DNA from: Bemisia tabaci
Lineage: Eukaryota; Arthropoda; Insecta; Hemiptera; Aleyrodidae
Length of the DNA stretch: 64,000 nt
Direction of reading: 5' to 3'
Assembly: GCF_918797505.1 (NCBI RefSeq)
Contig: NC_092795.1
Span: forward strand, 21,439,131-21,503,130
This document shows, one piece after another, positions 35,352-47,092 of this stretch (within the stretch, counting starts at the first letter, position 1; each line of letters starts with the position of its first letter). The notes under the pieces were generated by a model. That model was not told the DNA's origin, made no database searches, and saw only the letters and a program-made list of their open reading frames with translations. The position numbers and the translations under genes were made by a program.

Positions 35352-37179
35352 CATTAAAGTCAAATTCTCGGGGAGTACACTGTAATTGTTTTTTCTATGT
35401 ACGTCTTTTTAAGTCAGAATGTTTCGAGATATTTTCCTTAATTCAGTAAGGGCAAAATATTTGCGAGCGCTTCTTACAAATCAATATCGATGGCTAAGGA
35501 ACAACAACATCGCCTATCTGTAAACTGACGATTTTGCAGGACGAAGGAAAAACTTTGCCATTTTTGCAATTTTTAGATTTAACTTGTAACTTTTTTATAC
35601 TCTACTACAACGTCATTACAGGGCTTTATTTGGAAATTGGAAAAAAACTAGAAACATCAGCTTGCGTGTTTCATACTGCAAAGTGCGACAGAATTGCTAC
35701 ACCAATTTCGTTAAAATTGTCAGATAAGTGGTATTGCTCCTCAGCCATCGATATTGGCTTTAACCTGGATTGATGGTGATATTTTAGGGTGAGGAAGAAT
35801 CTGCATCTCTACAGGCGCTCACATACAACGTATTTACTGACACTCTCCTCGAGGGGGGGGGGGGGGGGTTTAATGTTTTGGGTATACCTTAATTTTTGAC
35901 AAACTGGACCGGAGAATATGTTCGTACTTTTATAGACGCCCTGTTTTCATTTCGACAAAGTGCACTTGGAAATGCAAACTTTATCGGAAGGACTAAAGTC
36001 AGAAGCTTTTGAATTTTCTGCCGAGTATCTGTAGACAATGTGGTGTGCCTGGAGGGGGGGGGGGGGGGTGTTGGGGCACCATTCGCGGGGAATCGCTCAT
36101 GGCAGAATTAGCCGCGACAGTCACAAAGTGATTACTAATAACGGAAGCCGTTAAGGGGACTTTTGCTGGCCCATTAAACATAATCTGGGCACCGCTAAAA
36201 CGACACCCCGGTCTCGCACCCCTCATTAAATGATGATTTAACTGCCCCGCGCCGCCGCCGCCGACCGTCCGCCTTGATTTTTAACACCGCGCACAGTGGA
36301 TCAAGGTGAAATTGTTGCAAATTGCAAGCACGCATGGTTTTTACCGACCACACGAGAAGAGACCATTAAAGTTACTGCCGAAACTTGCCGATAAATATCA
36401 ACAAAACTAGAGATGACTTCTGAAGCTTGTTGGTCTAAGAACTATAGTTTCTCGGAACGAAAATTTGAAGTTTTAAGGCGGCACATTTTTGGGAGTGAAA
36501 GATTCAGATTAATTTACAAAATGTCACCACTTGTGAAGAGCGCGACGGAGACGTCCTATGAAGGGATGGCGAAGGGCGTCATTGAAGAGATGTTTTACGC
36601 TGTCAATCGCGAGATAACCGTTGGGAAGATATACATGAGGCGTTTGGGTGTCGCAGAGCGTCAAAGTGCGCTGTAGGAGCGATGTATGTGCGTATGCCTG
36701 AGTTTGTACGCCATTTTTTGGCCAAATGTGAACTTATTTGTACGGAACTTATTCATTCCATCACAAAAATAAATTAATGTTTAAGAACTGCATACCATGT
36801 GAGGGGGAATGACAAATAAACAAACATAATGTGTGCGCGATACGTTTCAGAGTCCTCGAAACATATTCCTCAACTTAGCTTTAAATTTCCGCTAGGTCTC
36901 TGGATCTTTTTCTAGCCACTCATTCTTATTTTTCCCAGTGTCGAATGTTATTAGTAAAATAAAGCTCAGTGCTTCAAGATCTTCATTTTTCCTGTCGCAT
37001 TATGGATCCCTATATTCTCTGCAATGTAACGGCGCTGGTATTTAACTGACATGACGAGTTTTCTCCCTGGTTTAATTTAATAATATAACTCATCATCATC
37101 AATTACATTGTCCATCATCATTCATTAAAATTTCACAGAATGGAGTACTTGCGTGCAAATTTTTTATTACTTCTTCTGA
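34816..37179. other. No gene recognised; low-complexity tracts
   Basis: Holds an (ATTA)n stretch at about 35082-35100, the T run at 35321 and two G runs. The open frames are short. Confidence 0.45.
35321..35351. repeat. Poly(T) run, about 31 bp
   Basis: Uninterrupted T run. A minus-strand retroposed tail is possible, but no SINE head was found within the next few hundred bases. Confidence 0.75.
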
Positions 37180-37500
37180 AAGAGTTTAAAGAGCTGATTT
37201 CACAGTATTTTTTTAATTTTTTTCTGATAGGGGAAATAGTATTAAACTAGATTTAAAAAGTGAGAAAGTGCACCGCCTACTGACGTCATCTGGCAGAATT
37301 TCCCATTTAAACAAACGTATTTTAGCAGATTAGATAATTTCTTCATATCTTCTGCAATAATTGTTCAATTCATGAACCAAGGGTATCCTCGTGTTTAATT
37401 CACTCAGTAGTTTCCACTTAAACACGAAATCCATCAAATTTCAGACACCTGCAAATTCTCTACCGATGTGATATTTAAGTCTCAAACCAAATACAGTCAT
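37180..37500. repeat. Dispersed repeat, copy 1
   Basis: Shares ordered blocks with 42095-42380: AAAAGTGAGAAARTG, TGACGTCATCTGGC, TATTTTAGCAG, CAATAATTGTTCAATT, GAACCAAGG. About 70-75% alike by eye, same strand. Confidence 0.6.
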
Positions 37501-40500
37501 TAAACGTTATTTTTAGGACTAACTTTTTTTTCAGACTGACAAATTCTGTCGATACATTGTCAAGCTTGACCGACGTTTATGTCATTCGAGGAATATTTCC
37601 ACATTTCCTCAGCAGGAATGCCTACCCTACTCCAAATTTGCAAAAAACACAATTTTAGGCCGAAAATCTAAAGTAAATTACTTGGCCACTTTTCTTACCT
37701 TTGTGCGAAAGCTGTGGTATCCCACCCTCGCAAGCCTCTACACGGGAGCAGGGTAGGAAAAGTGGAATTCTTTTGCATTGGTCCTGAAAGGGTTTTGGTT
37801 TTATGACCACCCTCAATGCATATTTTCACGGTTTACCGCTACCGCGGTATGACGTGCGTTTGTTTGCCCTTCGTTTTGATCCCCTTGATTTGTGGGAAAT
37901 TTTTATCTAAAGGGTCATTTTTTTCAGAGTCGTATGTAGCTTTCTCCATTTTTATCTACTTATTTTTTTTTATTTCCCTGTATTTCACCCCGCAGATAAA
38001 AAGCCATTTCAGAATTACTTAATGCGTTTTTCCTGAATTTTAACTTGGCCTCCCTCTCATTTTAACGCAACGCCCTATCATTCCGCCCGCCCATGGGTCG
38101 ACCGAGAGCAAAGGAGAGATCCCTCTCTCTCTCCCTTCTGCAGTTTGCCTGGAAAACAAGGAATACGGGATGACGCACCAAAATAGGGCCTCTTATTGAT
38201 GGTGAGATCTGCATCCGGACCAGCGTCACCCAAAATTTTTAAAAAAAATATTAATCGGCAGATTTGATAGCAACAAAATGGTATTTTTCTAGCTCTTCCG
38301 AAATAGCAATGAATTGGATTTCCCCTTTGATTATTTTCGAATAGTCGCAGTAAGATGTGAAAATGAAGCAAAGGATAGCAAATAATGATGAATCATGCAA
38401 TTTATAAGAATATTGGATTTTATCAAGTTTACTTCATGTGAAACAATCGACGTTTATTGAGTTTGATTTTTTTCTGCCTCACCGAGAATCGATAATTTAC
38501 AGCAGATGTAGGTATAGAAGGAAAACAGTGTTACTAACTCGCGAGGATTGTTTCCGAAAAAAAGCAGCCAGTCGTTTCTTTTCTGTTACAATTATCCCCA
38601 AGGAAAGGGTGGAAAATCGATAAGGGGATTGAAATCCCGAGTAATCAGTTTAAAAATTTAAAAGGGATATTGCGGCAGACATCCTCGTCTAGTCTGACCA
38701 ATTAGTATTCTGCAATGATGACAGGCGGCGAAATTAAATCCAACATTGCCAAATTGTGCACGAGTCATTTAATTTATGCGTCATCTCCAACCCATGTCGC
38801 ATTGTGACCTTCTCTCATCAGTGACGAGTTTCATTAACCGCAGATGAGGAGTTTTAAATCGATGGCTAAAGTGGGAAAATGCAAATCTCCATTCCAACGT
38901 TTCAAAATTTCCGATCGTTCGTCTTACGTTCTTGTTGAAAGACTATCCGGAATATCTCCTTAAAATGTTCTGTTATCATTAAATATTGTGTGAATAATCT
39001 CAAAACAATTTTCAACACAAGAAGAACTGCAAGTCAGTTTTATTTAAAATGCATGAATAATGGTAAAATATACGTGGCGATTTGCAACTTCACACTTCAC
39101 AGTCATACCAGCCATCGTAACATTGATTGCTTTAATTTTAGATGATAGGCCAGTCAACTACGTTTATCATAGAATTATGCACCAAAGTCAATAACCCACA
39201 GATTTGCAACATAAAATTATCAGATCCTTCCAAGGATCAAGTTTCCAAGTCCAATATCAATGGAGAAATTACCTTGCGAAAAAACGATGGTTAACGGCAT
39301 CCATCCTGTCGTAGAGAACGCTACAGAGAAGAGCGAGCACAAGACAAAGATAATTACGTAATCTGTGGTTTTTCACCTCTGTCGTTCGGTGCAATATGGA
39401 TGTCGCTAAATTCGACAACCAAGCAGTGACGCGTATGTACGGTATATGAGCAGTCATGATGGGTGCTTTGAATTGTTAAATTAAAGGGGTTCTTTGGGGG
39501 TAGAATGTTGATTACTTGATTGGTGAATGGTTAATGTGGAATCAGAAATGCTTTGAAAGAGGAGATAGACTTCGCTGATAAATGTCCATGGTAAAATGAC
39601 GTAACGTATAATTCACCCCGAAAATATTAAATGGACACCATCATTGCAGATTAATTAAAAGTTTAATATCTGAATGACCTTAAATCGAATAGAAGAAGAA
39701 AGGAAGGAAACTCATTGAAGGCAATATTATTTCGACCTCAACTAAGGTAAAAAATGCAGTTGTTGCCCGAAAAATTTCAGAAGGTAATGTCTAAGAGATT
39801 TTAGAGTATTACCATAAATTCACTTTTTGATGACTCAGTTCAGGCTTAATCAGTCGTCTCGAAGTCCTGTGTAATGCTTTCACTTCAGTTACAAGAGTAT
39901 AATGGGATTTGAAGAGAGGAGTTACATTAATCCTAAAGAAGTTCAAAATGTCTTACAAATTCCCAACTAGTTTGTTAACAACACTACAGAAAGCCCTAGA
40001 AAATATACTCATAATATGGGCGCAAAAAATATGAATCGACCACGAAAATCGCCAGTAAATCAAGTAGATTTCCTTGCTTTCAATCTTTGATATGATTATG
40101 TCATTTTGTCGGACTCGGATAAAAGTTTTTTTTTTTTTAACTGTCTAGTATAGCGATAGAAATCATAGATATTTGCGACCATCTAAATCTCAAGTCTTTG
40201 CCACCGTGCGCTGTGCAAGATTTAACGTTTGTTTACGTTCTTGAAATACCACCATGTGTTTGACAGAGCGTCATATTCGGTGAATAACCGTCAGACAGCC
40301 GAAGATCTACTTCAGGCCCATCAAATTCATCATCGGTTTTTAACGGGTTTCTAAAAAGTTTTTATCTGTGTTTAGATAACTTGTCTCTAATGAGGGCATG
40401 TTATGTAATGCGATTCATCAACAGTTTACAAAAACGTCATTTTGGGGCTCGTCAGGAGAGAAGTTGCTTATTGCTGCTCATTTTCCAGCATTAATTTGAT

Positions 40501-40622
40501 CGGGTTTCGGACTTACGCGGCGAAGAGCATTGCGCACCACTTTTATACTTATTGCAGCAGCATTACATTGATAAAAATAAGATGATAGTGGATACTAACT
40601 AAATTTTCTAGTCGTATTATAT
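37501..40622. other. No gene recognised
   Basis: 3.1 kb of AT-rich DNA. A possible very decayed CGACGG-family copy lies between about 39070 and 39390 (CGACAGAGGTGAAAAACCAC, minus strand). Confidence 0.4.
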
Positions 40623-41026
40623 CGACGGCTAAAGTGCAAAACTACGTATCTCCGTTTTCGACGTTGGTGATTTCCTGTCATACTTTATTCGTTCTTTGAA
40701 AAACCAGGCGATGCAATTTCTTGAAAACTACTTCGAGTTTTCTTCTCTGTAAGCAGAATATTTCGTATAAAGTCCAAGCTATTTAAATTAGGCTTTTTAA
40801 TAAAACAATCGAAATTTTTGAAAAACAGTTAAAAAGCAGTATTACAACTTTTAATTTTTTTTTTTGTTGAAAAACTCACGCTTTCACTAATTTATGAAAG
40901 CGTTAGTTTTTCCAAAAAAGATTTGAAAGTTTCAAATTAGGCTTGTTCCTTTTCGAAAAATTAACATAGGAGCAGACATTTTGAAACACCGTAATGGCGA
41001 TACGTGGTTTCGCTTTTTAGCCATCG
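40623..41026. mobile_element. CGACGG-ended element, full-length copy
   Basis: Inverted ends CGACGGCTAAAGTGCAAAAC and its diverged complement at 41007-41026, continuing through ACGTATCTCC. Flanks ATAT and ATGT (3 of 4). No coding capacity. It lies 38 bp from the element at 41065. Confidence 0.65.
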
Positions 41027-41064
41027 ATGTACTCCTCAGGACATCTGCAGTGCAGTAGACAGTA

Positions 41065-41317
41065 CTGCCGTGCTGAGGAAGAACGCCGTATGAGCCTTCA
41101 GGCGTTGCCAAATTTCCTTCGACAAACCACGCGTTTTCAGGAAAATTTGTGAATGATTTTTCTCCAATTTTTAAGAGGATTTTGTTTGAGATTTTTTCTA
41201 AAAAGTCTGAAAATTTCAAGGAGAAATATGCATAACTTTCTTCAAAAATAAATGTTTTATCCGGGAAAATTTGGCAACACTCGAATGTTCATACGGCGTT
41301 CTTCCTTAGCACGGCAG
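41065..41317. mobile_element. CTGCCGTGC element, intact copy (4-bp TSD AGTA)
   Basis: 253 bp with inverted ends CTGCCGTGCTGAGGAAGAAC and its complement, which continue through CGCCGTATGA. Flanked by exact AGTA copies at 41061-41064 and 41318-41321. No coding capacity; superfamily unknown. Confidence 0.85.
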
Positions 41318-42094
41318 AGTAGTACGTACCTATTGCTCTCTCACAGCATTTGCCCTTACGCCGTTTGAATTGGAAAGGACTCGAGCAATTTTGACGTCAT
41401 TTTCAATGTCCGCTCATATAAACCTCTCGTAAAAATAAAAACAATTGAAAAGAAAAATTCTGATCTCCTAGGATATGTTGCCTTTAAAAGAAACTGAGTT
41501 TTAAAAATAGTGTGTTACGGATGGTCACGAAAAAGAAAGTAGTGCGTTAGTTACTACTTGACACCCCATGATATTAATCGCATGCACCGCGCGCCGTTAA
41601 TAAGTACGGTGCAAGCTGATGTTTGATATCTCCTCCTCTTCATACTCGGTGTGAGCTGTGAAGTTAAGTATTCCTCCCCCACTTCTCTAAGAGGTGAGAC
41701 TTTAAACCCCAAGGTATACCTTCAAGCACCTTGAGGGGAGAAAATGTGTGGGTGCTTCCGAAACTGCTGGTGAATACTTTCCGGCATGTCAAGTGCACGC
41801 AAGATTATCGAGGGTTTTGTCTGAAGAGGGCGGGCCCCTACGTTCGAAGTCTGCATTTAGTTTAGAATATCCAAATTTCCGGGTGTACGCAAAAAGAGGC
41901 CATTCTTCTGTTGATCCAACAATCTTTAAACGCGCACCTTCAAAGTCGAATTTACTGACGGTGTATCTGCGCGGCAGGTGTTAAATTATGGAATATTCTC
42001 TTCCTACGGAGAAAAGAGAAGCTCCCGAAAAGATTCCGGGAAAAAGTTTTATGACCTTATCGAGGATTTGGACGAAAATATTTTATTGCTTCAC

Positions 42095-42380
42095 CCGAGA
42101 GTGCTCAATGAGCTGAGTTCGCAGTATTGTTCATAATTTTTTCTCTGATCTGGGAGATTGTAGAAAAATAGGTTTAAAAGTGAGAAAATGTAACACATTG
42201 TGACGTCATCTGGCGGCATTTCCTATTCAATCACATGTATTTTAGCAGGATCGGTTATTTTGTCATAATTCCTCCAACAATTGTTCAATTTAGAAACCAA
42301 GGATATTCTCGAGCTCATTTCTTTTAAACGTGAAATTCACCATTTATAAATTTCACACAAAATTTCAAATTTCCAAAGAT
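42095..42380. repeat. Dispersed repeat, copy 2
   Basis: See 37180-37500; the conserved core TGACGTCATCTGGC lies at about 42200. Ends are not defined. Confidence 0.6.
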
Positions 42381-42511
42381 GTAGTGAAGTACCAAATTTT
42401 GACAACCGCTTTGCTTTATCTCAAACTTTCCTATTAGGAAAAGGCAAGGTAGAATATGCGTCTCTGTTAGAAATTTGGGAGCGAAATAAATTCTGCGTCA
42501 GAGTTTACATA

Positions 42512-42678
42512 GCGCCCAAAAACCCCAAGTGATATGAATGCGAAGCGGAATCCATTCTCGTTACGGAGTGACTTACACAATTACAAAGCGGAATCTATTC
42601 CCTTTTTGTGTCGTACCATACGTTTTTATGGTGCGCTAATTTCACTTCGCGTTCATATCACCCGGGGTTTTTGGGTGC
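42512..42678. mobile_element. 167-bp MITE with TA duplication
   Basis: Inverted ends GCGCCCAAAAACCCC and GGGGTTTTTGGGTGC continue through GTGATATGAATGCGAAG (about 30 of 34 match). Flanked by TA at 42510-42511 and 42679-42680. Confidence 0.75.
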
Positions 42679-42723
42679 TATTCACACTCCGGCTTCGAAT
42701 TCCACACCTCGATTTTTTGCAGT

Positions 42724-43021
42724 CAGGGTGTCCACAAGTCCGGACTTTCCGGAAAGTCCGGAAATAGCACTGATTTTTTTAGGGGGGGGGGGTAGTACTG
42801 AAAAAGTGCGAAAATTCCGCTGAAAGGTCCGGAATTTTCTTTTATTTTTTCATTTTTGTCGCAATTTCAAATTGTTGAAATTTTTCTAATTTCGTCAAAT
42901 GGAGGCACTGAAAAAGTACAGAATTTTTCTCTTGGAGGAGGTACTGAATTTCTCGAGAATGCACTGAAAAAGTACTGTAAAAGTACTTATTTTCGACCAG
43001 CCTGTTTTAGTGGACACCCGG
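42724..43021. mobile_element. CAGGGTGTC element with GTACTGAAAAAG iterations (5-bp TSD GCAGT)
   Basis: Ends CAGGGTGTCCACAAG and GTGGACACCCGG, flanked by exact GCAGT copies at 42719-42723 and 43022-43026. The interior repeats GTCCGGAA-type and CACTGAAAAAGTAC-type motifs. Related along its length to 47200-47509. Confidence 0.85.
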
Positions 43022-43477
43022 GCAGTTGTACACATCAGTAGTATAGTACTATCAGTAGTATACATGATTGATCGGTGGGACATTGTTTCGATGTGCCAGC
43101 AAACCTGGCAGATCGTTGTCTACGTCTAGGAGAATTTCGCAGTATGACTCTATCTTTCTGAATACATAATGCCATTTCGCATTTCGCAAACAAACGAGTC
43201 GTGAAAGAGGAAGACTCAGCGGGAAACCAAACGAGCGTGCGACGTCGACACCTCGGAGGAGGTAATGTTCTGCTCCGGCCTCCGCCTAGGCCCCAGGGTC
43301 GGCACTCCCCGGCTTCGTGACAGGATACGGATGAGCAGAATTGTGTGGGAGCCGCCAGCATTTGCCGAGATTTGTCGATTTAGTTCAGTCGGACGATTTC
43401 TAACTGCGAACCGTATGGCGAGCGCCGAGGATCCAGGGATATCTGAAAGCAGTTCAGACTCAAATTGAAGGACCGAG

Positions 43478-43702
43478 CACGTAAAAAAAGTACCACAATC
43501 CCAACATACTCCCAGCTGACTTTGGCGCCAGATATTAGAGTAGTTGCACAAGCCAGAGGTTTGCTTAAGTAAGCTGAAAGTGTGGTTGGATCAACCATAC
43601 CGCAAGCTGGTGCCTTTACACTTCTAGCTGGTGCAACTACTCTTATGGCTGGCGCCAAAAGCAGCTGGAAGTATTGTTGAGATAGTGATACTTTTTTCAG
43701 TG
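43478..43702. mobile_element. CAC-ended palindromic MITE, third subfamily (2-bp TSD AG)
   Basis: Ends CACGTAAAAAAAGTA and TACTTTTTTCAGTG, with inner arms around AGCTG, TGGCGCCAG and TAGTTGCACAAG and their complements. Flanked by AG at 43476-43477 and 43703-43704. It interrupts a protein-like minus-strand stretch that ends at 43703. Confidence 0.7.
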
Positions 43703-43994
43703 AGTCCATGACCATGTCATATGACATTTTTTTAATTTTTGACCGTCCAGGTGCGAAAAATATAGAAGTTAGTGCCAAAAAACTTAGAAATGAGTTCATC
43801 CAGTGTGCGCAGGAGCATTCACGAGGATTTGAGTTTTGACTTAAAACGCCAAAAAATTGTCTCACCAATTCTTCGTTACGAATAATTTATTACAAGAAGA
43901 AATCTCGACAGGTGGATCTGTAACGCCCACTTCACTCACCCTCTCGAAAAAAGAAGAAAAACAATTAAAATAAATGTAGCGCTAAGGTGAAAAA

Positions 43995-44247
43995 CAACGG
44001 TGAAATTCCCAAACCACGTTTCTCGTTTGCGATGTTTACAATCATCGCTCATGATTTTTCTTTTAAAGTAGAACAAACCAACATCTCTTTTTGAAGTTTT
44101 CTCAGGATATGTCTCGCACAAAGAAAAAAAAAATCACAGAAATTTCTAAGAATTGAAGTTGAGTAGTTCTTCATTCAGAAAATCAAGTATGACAGGAAGT
44201 CTGTGACGTCGCAAACCGAGATAAGTGGTTTGGTAGTTTCACCATCG
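43995..44247. mobile_element. CGACGG-ended element inside the decayed coding region
   Basis: The left end near 43995 (CAACGGTGAAATTCCCAAAC) and right end complement of CGATGGTGAAACTACC enclose about 250 bp. It explains part of the protein-like frame seen at 44363-44175. Confidence 0.55.
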
Positions 44248-44670
44248 ATGAGCAAGATGTGATCCGCTGTAGGAAGAACGACAATTCCCGAAGAAAACTT
44301 TTCGGGAGCGGTTAAGTTGATCAGAGGGATTAGTGTTGAGTTTTCAGCGGTAAACGTTTGCAAGCGATTTGTTCATTTTGGCGTCACCAGAGAGTGAACA
44401 ATTCATTTTCTTCCACCCTGTCTGACTTTGAAGCTTCAAAGCTCTAAAATGGCTTTTTCACAGGATCACATCTTTGAATTGAGCTTACAAACTTTCAACC
44501 AGTATAATTCCAAATTGTTTTACCACCTGCGGACGTTTTATTGCCAAGATTTTTTTCGGTATATCTTCCTGCAGCAGTACCAATAACTTAGATTTAAGCC
44601 AATTGTCACTTTTTTAAGCCTTTTCATCGTGAATGGTCACAAGTTAGCAGAGCTGAATCGTCGATAAAGT

Positions 44671-44807
44671 GGATTACATTTTGCAATCAAGAGCCACTAT
44701 TTCTGGCCCATTTTAGAAGCAACATACATAACATTGGTTTCCCCATGTAGATATGTGCTTTTATGAGAGAACCAGTGGTAGTGGCTCCTTATTGCAAAAT
44801 GTAATCC
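44671..44807. repeat. GGATTACATTTTGCAAT inverted repeat
   Basis: 29-bp arms GGATTACATTTTGCAATCAA and complement around about 80 bp. Resembles a common insect MITE type; it lies within the decayed coding region. Confidence 0.6.
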
Positions 44808-45544
44808 AAATATCTTCCTCCTCACAATTTTCTAATATTTTCAGGATACACGAGTCGGATTTTAGACTTTAATAAATCCGAAAGTCTCTAAGTATCGCTT
44901 GCTTGCCAAATAAAGTAAAAGCCCTTGTGGAGGGTCGTGGAAATGCTGGGGTGTAAGCTGTGGTCTTGTTTGCTTGTACTCGTCTTCTTGATCGAAGATT
45001 CGGAGGGGATGATCCCACACTTCGCCGCAAAATAATCAACTGGAGAGGATGCACTCAAGGCATCATTATCATCTACCAATGGCGAAACTCCCATAGTCTC
45101 CATGCCGGAAATAATTTCGACTTGAAAGTGTTCATCCAAGTTCCTCGGAGATGCTTCAGAGAGGACATATTTCGCTCGTCACGTTTCGCAGTAACGTGGA
45201 ACTTCTCATAGATGTAACAGGAGCAAAATTGGATTGCCAGAAGGAACTTGCTTTCATGAAAATTTCTGCCACAAAAAGTGCTGTTTGTTTAAAGAATATT
45301 TGAGCTGTTTTCTTAAGTGAATGAACGAATGTCCAGTTGTTTCAAAAAGTTCTGTTGATTCGGAAGAAATTTCACGTCGGATAATTTTCATTATAGGTTC
45401 TTTATGACTCACATACTGCTGAAATGTTTCCGTCGTTCTTCTTGGCCTGGTGCAAACACAGCAACATGTTCGTTCAGGCAGAAATGTGTGTCGTGTTCAT
45501 GATTTGATTTTTTTTCTGGAACATGCAGAAAACGAAATATTCAG

Positions 45545-45727
45545 CACGGATCAAACAACACTTAGCGCTGAGCCCCAATACTTTAGATTTAAATAGCGCC
45601 AACTGAAGGCAGTAAAGCTGACTTGCTGAGCCCTACAGCTTTAGGGTCCAGCCCTTAGTTAGTAAGCTTTATTTGGCGCTATTGTACCTAAAATGTCAAA
45701 GCTCAGCGCTAAGTTGTTTTTTCCGTG
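45545..45727. mobile_element. CACGG-ended palindromic MITE, fourth subfamily (2-bp TSD AG)
   Basis: Ends CACGGATCAAACAAC and GTTGTTTTTTCCGTG, inner arms with TTAGCGCTGAG and CTCAGCGCTAA. Flanked by AG at 45543-45544 and 45728-45729. It abuts the protein-like minus-strand segment 45544-45412. Confidence 0.65.
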
Positions 45728-46514
45728 AGTGGAGATAATTCGGAGTATTTTTTTGCTGGTTTTTAGGCTTATATTACGTTAGGAAGCTGTACGCCATGTA
45801 GCTGCAACTACAGCCACAGCTATTTATTGTCCGTAGACAGCGCATCTACACTATATGCTTCTAAAATTCTTACGGATGAAGGCCGAGTAGAATCTGTTCC
45901 TGCAGAATAATCAATTCGAATTTTTTACTTGTTACCCCTATTTCATCCGCCTGGGAGTTATCAGAAAAGGTCAAATACTCCTCCACGACATCTGCCGCAT
46001 TTTGGGTGTGTTCAATCCAAAAGTTTCACGTACTTTTTGTAAAAAGCATACCCCGCCTCCGCAGCGCAAATACTTTCAAATTTGTCGGCAGTTGGCAGCA
46101 GTTGCGATGTTTGCTGTTTGTTCCCCTCTCCCCCCTCCACGGGTGCGGTCGTCGGACAGGAGAGGGCCGGGGGCGGTTCTTCCGTTGGTTGTGACACGGG
46201 TGACCGAATCGTGGAAATTGAAGATCTTACGCTCGGCAGCACTCGAATGAGACCCGGCCGACAAATTAGTTTGCACGCAGCAGGCCGTGCCCACCGTGAC
46301 GTCATTTTAACTTCAGCTGGATTTTTAGGCTGAGACCCATTTGGTAGAGTGACGGTTTCTGATATTCGTGAAATGTGAACCAGAGGATTACACAACAGTG
46401 ACGAAAACATACCGAAAAATGTCAGACCAAACTAGAGCCGTGGGATTTGGGGTTGCAGTTTGAAAAACTTGTAGTTCGAGAAAAAGCTATGAAAATTTCT
46501 GAACTTCCATGTCC

Positions 46515-46650
46515 AGCAGCCGGATTGTTGAACCTTTAACTGGCTATGTCGGCACGATAAGACAAGACATAGCCCTATCTGCGCCGTGTAATATATCGAT
46601 TTTCGATTCTTGTCGTGCCGACATAAATTTCAACAATCAGGCTGCAGGGT
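46515..46650. repeat. Short palindrome with ATGTCGGCACGA arms
   Basis: GGATTGTTGAACCTTTAACTG and ATGTCGGCACGATAAG pair with CTTGTCGTGCCGACAT and AATTTCAACAATC. About 135 bp, probably a MITE. Confidence 0.55.
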
Positions 46651-47092
46651 ACGAAATTGCCGGATTATATAATGCACCTTTACCCTTTATTTTTAGCTGC
46701 TCGCAACTTGTTACAAAAATCAGTGTAAGACTGAAGGAGGACAATTGTCAGTTCAGGCAGATGAATTGGAACACCAGCAAAAAGTTGGTATTCTGATGCA
46801 ATTGCCTGGTATCTCCTCAGTCTTGCACTGATGTTCGTTTGAGTTCAATTTTTTTATCTACTGAAATTTTTGGAAGTTTTAGCCTTTATTTCCTCGCAGA
46901 ATAGTGTGGACCCGGCATTATGGCACCAGCCTGATATTTCGTAGTTTCCTTTGACGGAGGAACGCAACTCCATTCCACGGTTGCAAAATTGAATCAAACT
47001 TTTCTATATTTTACAAGAATGCACCTGTGCAGTTTTTGTCAAAAAAATTTCTGATTTTTTATCGAGATGAGAAGGAAAATCAGTGACATTTT

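Larger units (their letters stand above)
43703..45544 (-). pseudogene. Possible decayed coding region, interrupted by transposable elements
   Basis: Read on the minus strand, several short open stretches have protein-like composition but no continuous frame. They are 45544-45412 (begins EYFRFLHVPEKK, ends at TGA), 45178-44888 (about 96 codons, contains SPVDYFAAKCGIIPS), 44613-44488 (42 codons, contains LLQEDIPKKILAIKRPQ), 44363-44254 (contains ENSTLIPLINLTAPEK) and about 43883-43703 (contains NEELVRQFFGVLSQ). They are separated by stops and frame changes and are interrupted or bounded by elements at 45545-45727, 43995-44247 and 43478-43702. No family is recognised. It could be an old transposon or viral open frame, a dead gene, or exons of a spliced gene. 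The lower part of the 44363-44175 frame lies inside the 43995-44247 repeat, so that part is repeat sequence, not gene. Confidence is low. Confidence 0.35.

Noticed and set aside
44175..44363. A 62-codon minus frame as a conserved gene exon
   Set aside because: Its lower half matches the end of the CGACGG repeat family (compare 53811 and 40623), so at least that part is repeat-derived.
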